The notes under the pieces were generated by a model. That model made no database searches and had not been told where the DNA came from. It saw only the letters and a program-made list of their open reading frames with translations. Shown piece by piece: positions 42,990-51,668 of a DNA stretch of 64,000 nucleotides. Source of the DNA: an uncultured Carboxylicivirga sp. (lineage in GTDB: Bacteria; Bacteroidota; Bacteroidia; Bacteroidales; Marinilabiliaceae); the NCBI RefSeq assembly GCF_963674565.1, contig NZ_OY771430.1:4588001-4652000 (forward strand), read 5' to 3'. Each line of letters opens with the position of its first letter. Within the stretch, counting starts at the first letter, position 1. A program made the position numbers and the translations under genes.

Positions 42990-43722
42990 TACCTTATATT
43001 CGCTTTTGCTACTTTGTCTATACTAAATTTCTGTTTTATCAGTACAAAATCATTTTAAATACTTATAAATGTTTCAGAAAAAATAATCGTTTAGATACGG
43101 ATAACAAGATTGCCTGTATTGTTGTGACTGCAAAGTGTATAAAGGTAAGCGCAGGTTCATATGTTTTGTTAAGTATTGTCAATTACAAAAATAGCAGAAG
43201 TTGCTTATTATGCTAATAAAACATTTTTTAAGTTTAACAATCTTATTGTTTTTTACCAAAACTCCCTCTGGGAAAAGGTCAATAAGGATTGTTTTTTAAA
43301 AAGAATATAGCAAGTTGAAAAACCTGCTGTGGTTTTAGGTAAAACCTAACGTGCTTTTGGATAAAACCTAGTGTGGTTTGGGGTAAAACCTAATGTGGTT
43401 TAGGGTGAAACCTAACGTGGTTTTCAGTAAAACCTAGCGTGGTTTTGATGCAAGTCTTAAGGCTTGTTAAATATGGTGTTTATACTGCCTTAATCAGAAC
43501 GGTAATTAACCTTTACTTAGCCTGGTTTGAGACTTCAATTATCCCTGTTGTGAACATTTTCTCAACTTCAGAGAAGCAGAATATTTAAAGAAAATTATCT
43601 GGTTGCAATTTCTTATTTAAATTCGGTAATTTAGTAAATAGTTGGATAAGGTTATTACAAGGGTACATTACTTCAACCTTCCAATAAATTTCAACATAAC
43701 TATAAACTAAAAAACTCAAACG
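42990..43722. other. Gene-free 730-bp region with the 22-bp repeat array
   Basis: No convincing coding frame on either strand; a 115-codon + strand frame overlapping the cassette D gene start is not protein-like. It holds the six-unit repeat array and, at 43540-43722, the upstream region of the small membrane-protein gene. In an integron this would be the place for attI and the integrase, and neither is visible. Confidence 0.55.
43319..43450. repeat. Six tandem 22-bp repeats, each with an AAACC-N6-GGTTT dyad
   Basis: Units start at 43319, 43341, 43363, 43385, 43407 and 43429, with exact 22-bp period and no spacers. The unit is AAAACCTARYGTGGTTTTNGGT with small changes; the first reads AAAACC-TGCTGT-GGTTTT. 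It resembles iterons or a multimeric operator. It is neither a CRISPR array nor part of a gene. Confidence 0.9.
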
Positions 43723-44007
43723 ATGAAGAAGCAATATTGGATAGTTCTTACAGTTATTGGTATTACTTTGATTCTAACATCCTGTTTACCCGGCGGAGGA
43801 AACTATTCCCCCGACAGTCCGGCAGGTTTTTTTACCGGCATATGGCATGGCTGGATTGCACCCTTCTCATTGATCATGGGACTCTTTAATTCGTCCATCA
43901 CCATTTACGAATCGTTTAACACGGGCTGGTGGTATGATTTTGGTTTTTACATGGCCATTATTGCCGGATTTGGAGGCTTACAACTGGTTCGTAAAAAGAG
44001 GAGTTAG
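43723..44007 (+). CDS. Small conserved-type membrane lipoprotein
   Basis: A 94-aa protein with a signal peptide and lipobox LTSC (Cys21), then SPAGFFTGIWHGWIAPFSLI and a second hydrophobic segment (GFYMAIIAGFGGLQLV) ending in Arg/Lys. I recall similar small proteins with the GFFxGLWHG pattern in other bacteria, but their function is not known to me. Cys could instead end an ordinary membrane helix. It is read away from the 22-bp repeat array and ends at a hairpin followed by T5. Confidence 0.75.
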   Translation: MKKQYWIVLTVIGITLILTSCLPGGGNYSPDSPAGFFTGIWHGWIAPFSLIMGLFNSSITIYESFNTGWWYDFGFYMAIIAGFGGLQLVRKKRS

Positions 44008-44409
44008 ATTTAACTAATAGCCTAAATAATAAATAGTAGACGAAAGTTTCTGCTCACCATTGGCCTCAGCTGGTGATCCAAAAAACAAGGTTATTTTGAC
44101 GATTAAAAATCGTTTTTGTTTGAGTTGAGCGTAGCAAACGAGTTTAAACGATTTCAGTCAAATGACCATAGTTTTTTGAGAGAAGCAGGTGTAGCCTTGA
44201 TCTTTTTTGCTTCGTTTTTTAGATCAAGCTAAAAAATGAAGTCGGGTTTGGGCGAAGCGCCAATAGTAAAATGTATTTAGGAAAGAATTGCTTATGTAAC
44301 TATAAACTGAACTAATTATACAAATTGTTCCGCGTTAGCGGAACAAAAAAATAGTGAGAGGTCATGGCTAAATATTTTTCTGCCAGTCTTGTGAATTTGC
44401 TGAAAGAAG
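44008..44409. other. 400-bp spacer with several hairpins
   Basis: No gene. It contains the terminator at 44099, CACC/GGTG around 44055-44075, TTGATCT…AGATCAAG near 44196-44228, and a perfect 9-bp stem TTGTTCCGC/GCGGAACAA at 44325-44346 near the aldo/keto reductase 3' end. Confidence 0.4.
44099..44117 (+). terminator. Intrinsic terminator after the small lipoprotein gene
   Basis: ACGATT-AAA-AATCGT followed by T5. It is located 92 bp past the stop codon of the 94-aa protein gene. Confidence 0.6.
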
Positions 44410-45363
44410 CTATTCATCCCAAAGATTTCGAACGGTATAAGGTCCACCCGGAACTGCCCAGAACGAACCGTCGATAAAACGGCGGTTCTTATTAATACCT
44501 TTAATAAGGGCCATATCTTCATCGGATAATTCAATGTTGACCGATTCAAGGTTTTGCTTTAATCGTTCAGGATTGACTGATTTTGGGATTACAGAAATAC
44601 CTCTTTGCCTGATCCAGGCCAGAATAATCTGGGCAACCGATAACCCTTTTTTACCGGCCAGCTCATTTAGAACAGGATCTTCAAACAATACGGGTTCATC
44701 TTTCCCTTTCATGCCGGCAGGCCTGTCTGATGAACCTAACGGAGCATAAGCAGTTAGATAAACATTATTTGCATTACAGAACTCCAGCATGGCATCCTGT
44801 TGGAAATATGGATTGATCTCAACCTGGTTTACAGCGGGTTTAATGGTTGAATTTGCTATTAAATCTTCCAGCTTTTTGATACTGAAATTACTAACCCCAA
44901 TGTTTCGGGTTAATCCTTGCTCTACAGCGGTCTCCATTCCCTGCCAGGTTTCTGATATTGGCATTTCTTCCAATGACAGATAATGTTCAGCCCGCATGGC
45001 TGAAAATACCTGTGGTTTAAAAGCTATGGGCCAGTGAATAAGATACAGATCGAGATAATCGAGCTGAAGATCGCTTAAAGTCTTTCTTAAAGCCGGTATA
45101 ACGGCATCTTTAGCATGACTGTTATTCCACAACTTAGAGGTTATCCAAAGGTCTTGGCGTTTTACAATGCCTTCTTCAATACACTCCTTAATGGCATTTC
45201 CAATCTCTTTTTCATTCATATAAATAGCAGCGCAATCGATATGACGATAACCTGTTTTGATGGCTTCTTTTACTGCAGTATAAACTTCGCCTTTCTTTGA
45301 TTTCCAGGTTCCTAAACCCAGGATGGGCATCTGATCGTTATTGTGGAATGTTAGTTTTTGCAT
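44410..45363 (-). CDS. Aldo/keto reductase
   Basis: A 317-aa NADPH-dependent (beta/alpha)8-barrel oxidoreductase, starting at MQKLTFHNNDQMPILGLG; 11 upstream codons (MHIFHTLHSNI) are not family-like. The catalytic tetrad is visible: Asp43 and Tyr48 (HIDCAAIYMNE), Lys in WITSKLW and His in DLYLIHWP. NADP contacts are in GVSNFSIKKL, NQVEINPY, AYAPLGS and IPKSVNPERLKQN. It reduces aldehydes or sugars to alcohols. The 3' spacer holds a hairpin. Confidence 0.92.
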   Translation of the reverse strand: MQKLTFHNNDQMPILGLGTWKSKKGEVYTAVKEAIKTGYRHIDCAAIYMNEKEIGNAIKECIEEGIVKRQDLWITSKLWNNSHAKDAVIPALRKTLSDLQLDYLDLYLIHWPIAFKPQVFSAMRAEHYLSLEEMPISETWQGMETAVEQGLTRNIGVSNFSIKKLEDLIANSTIKPAVNQVEINPYFQQDAMLEFCNANNVYLTAYAPLGSSDRPAGMKGKDEPVLFEDPVLNELAGKKGLSVAQIILAWIRQRGISVIPKSVNPERLKQNLESVNIELSDEDMALIKGINKNRRFIDGSFWAVPGGPYTVRNLWDE

Positions 45364-45404
45364 GATGTTCGAATGTAAAGTATGAAAGATATGCAATAAT
45401 AGTA

Positions 45405-46019
45405 TTACAATTGATTTCCATCAAAGTTTAAATTAAGTCCCAATGAAAACAAAAACATGGTTGTGCTATGACTTAATTCATGACTTACTCCAATTGAAAA
45501 GACAGGTGTTGCAATACTTTTGGAAAAAAATGCCTGGCTCACCGATACACTAATGGCAGGTATTAACTCGTCTGGTGGGGTTATCAATAAATACTCCTGA
45601 TCTTTAAATGAGAAATTTAAAATATTGACTCCTAAATCCAATGAAGTTGGAGTACCCGATTGGGCTCTGAAAAGTTTGGAAGCGGACATTCCAAAGCCCC
45701 AAATTGTTACCAGCCTTGAACTGGTATACGAAAGGGATGCACCTCCTCTGGTAAAGTTATTTTCTTCTTTGTGTGCGGATAAATATCCAAGGCTGAACAT
45801 TGGTTTTGTTTCATCGTCGAGTTGTGCAGATGCCAGTGAAAGGGTGATGCCCGGTTGCAAAACCAACCCCATACCTACTGAATTTGCAGTGGTGCCATCA
45901 GACACAGATCCTCCGTAAAACATTGAAAATCCACCCTTATTTCTGAAGAATTGTTCCTGGGCTGTAAGGCCAAATAATGATAATGCAAGGAATAAAATGG
46001 TTAGGTTAACTTTTTTCAT
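45405..46019 (-). CDS. Probable outer-membrane beta-barrel protein, unknown family
   Basis: A 204-aa protein from MKKVNLTILFLALSLF, with a signal ending near TAQ. The mature part alternates polar and hydrophobic beta-strands rich in Gly, Ser and aromatic residues (GGFSMFYGGSVSDG, GGASLSYTSSRLVTIWGFGM) and ends FLFSLGLNLNFDG, like small eight-strand barrels. No catalytic motif is seen. It lies 41 bp from the aldo/keto reductase gene in the same direction and could share its transcript. Confidence 0.65.
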   Translation of the reverse strand: MKKVNLTILFLALSLFGLTAQEQFFRNKGGFSMFYGGSVSDGTTANSVGMGLVLQPGITLSLASAQLDDETKPMFSLGYLSAHKEENNFTRGGASLSYTSSRLVTIWGFGMSASKLFRAQSGTPTSLDLGVNILNFSFKDQEYLLITPPDELIPAISVSVSQAFFSKSIATPVFSIGVSHELSHSTTMFLFSLGLNLNFDGNQL

Positions 46020-46131
46020 AGCCTGTTTATTCAATTTTTCCAAAGATATCCATTCCGATTAGTAAAAGAAGGCTTATGATTACAAAAGCTGCATTTTTCT
46101 GTCTCTTTTTTCATATCAAATATTTATATTT

Positions 46132-46596
46132 ATGTCCATTAACACCACGGCTATGAAAGAGAAACAGAAATACGCTATACAAGGATTCTATAGTGGAAAA
46201 AATTGTGCCCAATCAGTCATTGCAGCCTATGCCAACGAATTTGGAATGGAAACTGATCAGGCCCTTAAAATTGCAGGTACCTTTGGTGGTGGTATGGGGC
46301 GTTTGCAACAAACTTGTGGTGCTGTAACCGGTTCGTATATGTTAATTGCCTTACATAATGCAGAAAAGCTGGAAGATGAAGCAGAGATTAAAAGCAGTAA
46401 TAACCGGATGGTACAGGATTTTAATAAGCGATTTGTTCGGATCAATGGATCGGATCAATGTGCTGACCTGGTAAAAGTTGATTTGAAAACAGATGACGGA
46501 CAGGAGATTTTCAACAGAGATCAGTTAAAAGATAAGATCTGTTCGAAATGTATCAACTCGGCTATTGAAATACTGGAAAGTATTTTAATCAATTAA
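46132..46596 (+). CDS. C_GCAxxG_C_C family putative redox protein
   Basis: A 154-aa soluble protein of the C_GCAxxG_C_C (Split-Soret-like) family. The cysteine pattern is complete: NCAQSV, QTCGAVTGS, SDQCADL and the C-terminal CSKCI. The family is redox or metal-associated and of uncertain role, and is often found near oxidoreductases. A start seven codons in (MKEKQKYAIQGF) is also possible. It is divergent from the barrel protein gene and 89 bp upstream of sbcD, with an inverted repeat between. Confidence 0.85.
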   Translation: MSINTTAMKEKQKYAIQGFYSGKNCAQSVIAAYANEFGMETDQALKIAGTFGGGMGRLQQTCGAVTGSYMLIALHNAEKLEDEAEIKSSNNRMVQDFNKRFVRINGSDQCADLVKVDLKTDDGQEIFNRDQLKDKICSKCINSAIEILESILIN

Positions 46597-46643
46597 TAAA
46601 CCTGTTGAAAACCATTCCTGACAGGGTTTAGTTTTATAAGTTA

Positions 46644-46680
46644 ATGTGCGTATTTTTACTGATATAATTGATACGCACAT
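46644..46680 (+). promoter_or_regulatory. Perfect 10-bp inverted repeat upstream of sbcD
   Basis: ATGTGCGTAT (46644-46653) and ATACGCACAT (46671-46680), 17-bp spacer, end 5 bp before the ATG. Either a repressor site or a leader hairpin that masks the start codon. Confidence 0.55.
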
Positions 46681-46685
46681 ACAGA

Positions 46686-47888
46686 ATGAAAATATTACAT
46701 ACTTCTGACTGGCATTTGGGACATCGCCTTCACGAACAATCACAATCAGAAGAGCAGCAACGTTTTTTACAATGGCTGATTACCTTTATAACCCAACAAA
46801 GTGTTGAAGTACTGCTTGTTTCAGGTGATGTTTTTGATACAGGAACACCTTCTTCACAAAGTTTAGCCGTTTATTATAATTTTCTGGTCGATCTTAAGTC
46901 AACGGGTTGTAAGCATGTGTTCATAACTGGTGGTAATCATGATGCACCGGGTACTCTTAATGCTCCAAAGGAAATACTGAAAGCTTTAAATATTCATGTC
47001 ATTGGCAAAGCAACAGAAAATTCTGTTGATGAGGTTTTTTGTGTTGAGGTGAACGGCGAAAAGATTGTGCTGGCAGCAGTTCCTTATCTCAGAGATCAGG
47101 ATATCCGCAGGGCCATTGCAGGTGAAAGCTTCTCCGAAATTGGAGATCGCTATAAAAGTGCTCTCATCAAACATTACCAGGAGGTAGCTGAAGAATGCAT
47201 TAAACTGAATGAAGGAAATAATCCGGTTATAGGTATGGGCCATTTGTTTGCCATTGGAGGAACCACCACCGATAGTGAACAAACCATTTATGTGGGAAAT
47301 GCCGGAGATATTGGAGCCAGTGATTTTCCGGATATTTTCGATTACATCGCACTGGGGCATTTACATCGTCATCAGAACATCACCGAAAAGATTGTGTATT
47401 CGGGAACGCCATATATCCTTAGTTTTTCTGAAGTAAGTCATCAAAAGAAAGTGGTTACGATAGAGGTTGATAAGAATAAGATTTCGGCCATTACAGCACA
47501 CGATGTACCTGCATTCAGACAAATAAAGAAGGTTAAAGGTGATTTGCAGCAATGTATTTTTCAATTGAAACAATTGGCCGATCACAAAGATGAACTGGAG
47601 CCATGGGTAGAAGTTGTTTTGGATGCTGATGAAAACAATTCAGTATCATTCACTGACATTTATACAGCCATAGAAGGGTTGAAGCTGAAAGTTCTGAAGG
47701 TATCATTAAATAAAGAGCAAGAACGATGGGACCGATTACTGGAGAATTCTCATACCAAAGATATTAAGGATTTTTCTCCATTGGAGGTATTTAAATTGAA
47801 GTGTGAGGAACAGAATTTTGATATTGAAGCCCATCCTGAAGTACAGGACGCCTTTTTTGAAATACTACAGATAGCAAAAAAACAGTAA
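46686..47888 (+). CDS. sbcD: SbcD nuclease subunit (Mre11-like)
   Basis: A 400-aa calcineurin-like metallophosphoesterase that forms the nuclease half of SbcCD. It cuts hairpins and protein-blocked ends and helps DNA repair. Metal-binding motifs are complete: HTSDWHLGH, VSGDVFDTG, GGNHDAPG, IGMGHLFAIGG and LGHLHRHQ. The C-terminal part (EDKIL-type helices) binds SbcC. ATG at 46686 (MKILHTSDWHLG) is far better than the TTG at 46668, which lies inside the inverted repeat spacer. Its stop overlaps the sbcC start (TAATG), so the two are translationally coupled. Confidence 0.95.
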   Translation: MKILHTSDWHLGHRLHEQSQSEEQQRFLQWLITFITQQSVEVLLVSGDVFDTGTPSSQSLAVYYNFLVDLKSTGCKHVFITGGNHDAPGTLNAPKEILKALNIHVIGKATENSVDEVFCVEVNGEKIVLAAVPYLRDQDIRRAIAGESFSEIGDRYKSALIKHYQEVAEECIKLNEGNNPVIGMGHLFAIGGTTTDSEQTIYVGNAGDIGASDFPDIFDYIALGHLHRHQNITEKIVYSGTPYILSFSEVSHQKKVVTIEVDKNKISAITAHDVPAFRQIKKVKGDLQQCIFQLKQLADHKDELEPWVEVVLDADENNSVSFTDIYTAIEGLKLKVLKVSLNKEQERWDRLLENSHTKDIKDFSPLEVFKLKCEEQNFDIEAHPEVQDAFFEILQIAKKQ

Positions 47889-50800
47889 TGCGAATACTTA
47901 AGATAGAACTGCAAAATATAAACTCGCTTCGAAGCGATTCACCCATCATCATCGATTTTGAAAGTCCGCAGTTTCGTGATGTGGGGCTTTTTGCTATTAC
48001 AGGTCCTACAGGTGCCGGTAAAACTACCTTGCTCGATGCTATTACTATTGCCTTGTATCACAGTGTGCCACGCTTTAATCAATCGCATAGTAAAGGTAGT
48101 TTGGTGGATGTGATAAGCTACGGTGCAGCTGAAGCTATGTGTCGTGTTACCTTATTGGCAAAGGAAACCCGTTACGAGAGCTTTTGGGGTATGCGGGTGA
48201 GACAAACGAATGGAAAAATACTGGCATCTCCACAGGAAACCATTCGCTTAAAGAATCTGGATAATGGAGAGATTATTTATGATAAGAAACGGAACTTTGA
48301 GAAAGAAATAGAAAAGATTACCCAGTTAAATTATCAACAGTTTCTGCGATCAGTGTTGCTGGCTCAGGGTGAGTTTGCAGCTTTTCTTTCGGCTCCTGCA
48401 AAAGATAAAGGAACCTTATTGGAGCAGATAACCGGCGAGGAGATCTATAAACGAATTGGTGAAGCTTTGATTGGTCGTATCAGTGAGGAAGATAAAAAGC
48501 TGAAAGAGATTACTTCGCAGATTAATAACGATGATTTACTGACAGAAGAAAAGAGGGAGGAGCTGAAAGCGGAGCAGACCTTTTTGCAAAAGAAATTGCT
48601 TCAGTATAACCAGGAACTTGAGCAACTTCAAAGAAAAATAGATTGGTATAAGCGATTTGATGATCTTGAAAAGAATAAGGATGGACTGCAACAAAGGGTA
48701 ATTCAACTAAAAGATAAGGAAGAGGGTGGAGCAGAGAAAATAAAACTTCTGGAGCAACACCTCAAAGCTGTGCCTTTAAAAGAATTTATTCAGCCCATAC
48801 AAAGTGCTGAAATAAACCTTAACAGAATAAAGGAAGAGATAGAGAAGTTAAGCCAATCCTTGGAGAGATTAACCGTAGAGTGTAAAGTATGGAAGGGGAA
48901 AAGCAAGAATGATTTGGAGGCCTTAAAAAAGCAGGAAGAACAAATTGCGTTGTGGCAACCCAGACTCGATGAGGTAACAAAGCTGGATATAAACCTGAAG
49001 AATCATCAAAACCTAAAGGTTCAAAAGGATAAAGCAAAGGATGATATGTTGGTTGTAATCAGCAATAACCAGGAAAAACTAAGTAAGGGTCGTATTGAGC
49101 ATGATAAATCAGAGGAGAAGCTCAGAGATATACAAAAATACCTTGACAATAGTACTCATGTTCAATTGCTGGATCAGAATCTATCAGCATTGTATGCAGC
49201 GCTTCAAAGTAGAAAGTCACTGGATGAAAATGTGAAGAAGGTTCTATCTGAAAACAGGAATCTTGAAGAGCAAATAAAAAAACTACGAGAATCAGAATTA
49301 CAGATACAGCCCAATCTGAATAAGCTGATAGATGAGCGGGAGAAAGTTGAAAGTGATCTAAAAGTAGTATTTGGTGGGTTAAAGGAAAAGTCACTGGATG
49401 TTGTTCTTGAGAAACAAAGAAAGCTTCAAAAAGAACGAGATGTACTGAGAGAGTTGCATGAAATGGCTTCTCAGTACTTAAAAGAAAAGAAGAAGCAAAA
49501 AGAGAATCAGGATTCGATTGATGAGGTAAATAAAAACATTGAAAAGCTGGAAGGTAAGCTGAATATTAATAAAGAAAAGCAGCAAAATATATGTCAGCTT
49601 CTGGAAGCTGATGAAAAGATTGTTGAACTTGAACGCACCATTAAAAGCTTTGAAGACGAACGAAAAAAGCTCGTTAAAGGAGAACCTTGTCCCCTTTGTG
49701 GATCCAAAGAACATCCGTTGGTTCAGCATTATTCAGATGTGACTTTAACAGAATCGCAAAACAAGTTGGTCCAAAGAAGGCAGGAAGAAAAGCAGCTGCT
49801 TGACGCAGAAAAAGTTTTGACCACTCAGTTAGCGGAATTAAAAATAAAGAGGGAGCAGTTATCTGATTTGCTGAAGGAGTCTTTTGTGATAAGTAAAACA
49901 GCTTCGGAGAAGTTTCTTGAATATGAATTGCCCTATAAGCTAGACGATTTGTCTTCTATTGAAGGGAGAGGAAAAGCCATAAATGTTGAACTTGAGCAAT
50001 TAAGTGAGGAAGCGAAGTGGTATCAGAGGATGCAAAAAGAGAAGGATCAGAAGTCAGAATTATTAACGAAACTGACCGACGATGTAAATAAGGCCAAAGA
50101 GCAGCTTATAAAAATAGATGAACAGAAAATGGCTTCGCAAAAACAGCTGGCTCTTAATCAAAAAGAAGAAGGTGAGTTGCAAGGAAGCTTATCACAACAG
50201 GAAAAATCTTTATCAGAGTCTTTAGGTAAAGTGCAGCTGGAATTGCCGGCTGTTGCCGATACTGACTCATTTGCTGAACTGATGAAGACTCTGGTGAAAG
50301 AATATAGGGGTAAAAGTGAATTATTTAAAGATATACAGGCCCATAAAGCAGCATTAACATCAGACATTAAGCATTTAGAAGATTCAATTAAACAATCAGC
50401 TGCAGATATTGTCAAAACTGAAGCCGAATTAGAAGTGCTAACTGGTGCGATAAAAGAGTGCACTCAAAAGCGAGAAGAAATATTACCGGGTCAGGTATCA
50501 ACCGAAATGAAAAGGAAGGAGCTGGTTTCGCTTTTGGAAGAGTGTAAAAAGGCTTCTGATGAAAGCAAACTTAAAGTTGATCAGGTATCAACACAACTGA
50601 GTTCGGATGAGAATTTGTTGAAAAAAGCAAAGCATGATGAAGAGAGGGAGAAGCTTCAACTTAAGGACTGGTTTAATAAACTAAATCAGGCTTTGGAAGA
50701 GACTGATTTTTCAAGCAGGGAGGATGTTCAAAAAGCATTGCTAACCAACGACAAAAGAAACGAATTTCAGGAATTTCAGAGAGGGTTAGAGAATGAAAAA

Positions 50801-51547
50801 ATTCAATTGAACACCTTGAATGAAAAGCTGGAAGAGGAGCATGTTAAACTGGAAAAAGAAAAGAATTTTGGGGATAGTAAAGAAGATACCATCAGCCAAA
50901 GGGATGATTTAACGATAGAGAAGGATAAGAGTTTGGGTAGATTGGGTGAGATTAAGCAGCAGTTTGAATTAGACAAAAAGATTGTTGATCGAAATAAACA
51001 AGTGGTTGAAAAGATTAAGGCACAGGAGAAGGTAGTTAAGAAATACCGCGATCTGAATCAGTTACTGGGAGGATCAAAACACGCATTTAATACTTATGTG
51101 CAAAGACTTACCCTTCAGAATTTGATTCACCTTGCCAACCGTCATCTGTATGAGTTGAATCGACGATATTCGTTAAAATTACCTGAATCATACAAAAGCG
51201 GAGAGGAACTTAATTTTGTCTTGGTCGACCATTACCAAACCGACGAAACCCGCCTGGTTGATACTTCGAGTGGAGGTGAGAAATTTATTATCAGTTTGTC
51301 GCTGGCCCTGGGATTGTCAGATTTGGCAAGCCGCAATGTTACCATCGGGTCATTATTTATCGATGAAGGCTTTGGTACCTTAGACAATACAACGCTGGAA
51401 ACGGTGATTGCTACTCTGTCAACCTTACAATCCAAAGGAAAGATGATTGGTATCATCTCGCATGTTGAAAATCTTAAAGAGAGAATTTCAACACAAATAC
51501 AGGTTCATAAAAAGCAAAATGGTATTAGTGAGGTTGTTATTGTTTAG
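47888..51547 (+). CDS. sbcC: SbcC ATPase subunit (Rad50-like)
   Basis: A 1219-aa SMC-like ATPase. The N-terminal Walker A is FAITGPTGAGKTTLLDAIT, followed by two coiled-coil halves rich in Glu, Lys and Leu, with the zinc hook CPLC near residue 600 (GEPCPLCGSKEHPL). The C-terminal signature is DTSSGGEKFIISLSLALG and Walker B is SLFIDEGFGTLD. ATP-driven opening of the coil directs SbcD to DNA ends and hairpins. It is complete, co-translated with sbcD, and ends at a strong terminator. Long inverted repeats are its natural substrates, relevant for the hairpin-rich cassette region to the left. Confidence 0.95.
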   Translation: MRILKIELQNINSLRSDSPIIIDFESPQFRDVGLFAITGPTGAGKTTLLDAITIALYHSVPRFNQSHSKGSLVDVISYGAAEAMCRVTLLAKETRYESFWGMRVRQTNGKILASPQETIRLKNLDNGEIIYDKKRNFEKEIEKITQLNYQQFLRSVLLAQGEFAAFLSAPAKDKGTLLEQITGEEIYKRIGEALIGRISEEDKKLKEITSQINNDDLLTEEKREELKAEQTFLQKKLLQYNQELEQLQRKIDWYKRFDDLEKNKDGLQQRVIQLKDKEEGGAEKIKLLEQHLKAVPLKEFIQPIQSAEINLNRIKEEIEKLSQSLERLTVECKVWKGKSKNDLEALKKQEEQIALWQPRLDEVTKLDINLKNHQNLKVQKDKAKDDMLVVISNNQEKLSKGRIEHDKSEEKLRDIQKYLDNSTHVQLLDQNLSALYAALQSRKSLDENVKKVLSENRNLEEQIKKLRESELQIQPNLNKLIDEREKVESDLKVVFGGLKEKSLDVVLEKQRKLQKERDVLRELHEMASQYLKEKKKQKENQDSIDEVNKNIEKLEGKLNINKEKQQNICQLLEADEKIVELERTIKSFEDERKKLVKGEPCPLCGSKEHPLVQHYSDVTLTESQNKLVQRRQEEKQLLDAEKVLTTQLAELKIKREQLSDLLKESFVISKTASEKFLEYELPYKLDDLSSIEGRGKAINVELEQLSEEAKWYQRMQKEKDQKSELLTKLTDDVNKAKEQLIKIDEQKMASQKQLALNQKEEGELQGSLSQQEKSLSESLGKVQLELPAVADTDSFAELMKTLVKEYRGKSELFKDIQAHKAALTSDIKHLEDSIKQSAADIVKTEAELEVLTGAIKECTQKREEILPGQVSTEMKRKELVSLLEECKKASDESKLKVDQVSTQLSSDENLLKKAKHDEEREKLQLKDWFNKLNQALEETDFSSREDVQKALLTNDKRNEFQEFQRGLENEKIQLNTLNEKLEEEHVKLEKEKNFGDSKEDTISQRDDLTIEKDKSLGRLGEIKQQFELDKKIVDRNKQVVEKIKAQEKVVKKYRDLNQLLGGSKHAFNTYVQRLTLQNLIHLANRHLYELNRRYSLKLPESYKSGEELNFVLVDHYQTDETRLVDTSSGGEKFIISLSLALGLSDLASRNVTIGSLFIDEGFGTLDNTTLETVIATLSTLQSKGKMIGIISHVENLKERISTQIQVHKKQNGISEVVIV

Positions 51548-51613
51548 AGTGTTCTTCTTTTCCGGATAAAGTCACTTTATAACCGATTCTGACTTTTTAA
51601 AAGCATATATAAA

Positions 51614-51643
51614 AAGAGGTTAGTTGTGTTCAACTAACCTCTT
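51614..51643. terminator. Strong bidirectional intrinsic terminator (sbcC / TonB receptor)
   Basis: Perfect 13-bp stem AAGAGGTTAGTTG/CAACTAACCTCTT with loop TGTT, between convergent genes. Confidence 0.88.
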
Positions 51644-51668
51644 ACTATATTTATTTATAATGAAATAT

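Noticed and set aside
42869..43216. 115-codon + strand frame
   Set aside because: Overlaps the start of the cassette D lipoprotein gene in reverse and has no signal, domain or plausible composition.
43319..43450. CRISPR-like repeats
   Set aside because: The 22-bp units abut with no unique spacers, and there are no cas genes.
44325..44346. Perfect hairpin taken as a terminator of the aldo/keto reductase
   Set aside because: On the minus strand the T-run comes before and not after the stem, so it is only listed as a hairpin.
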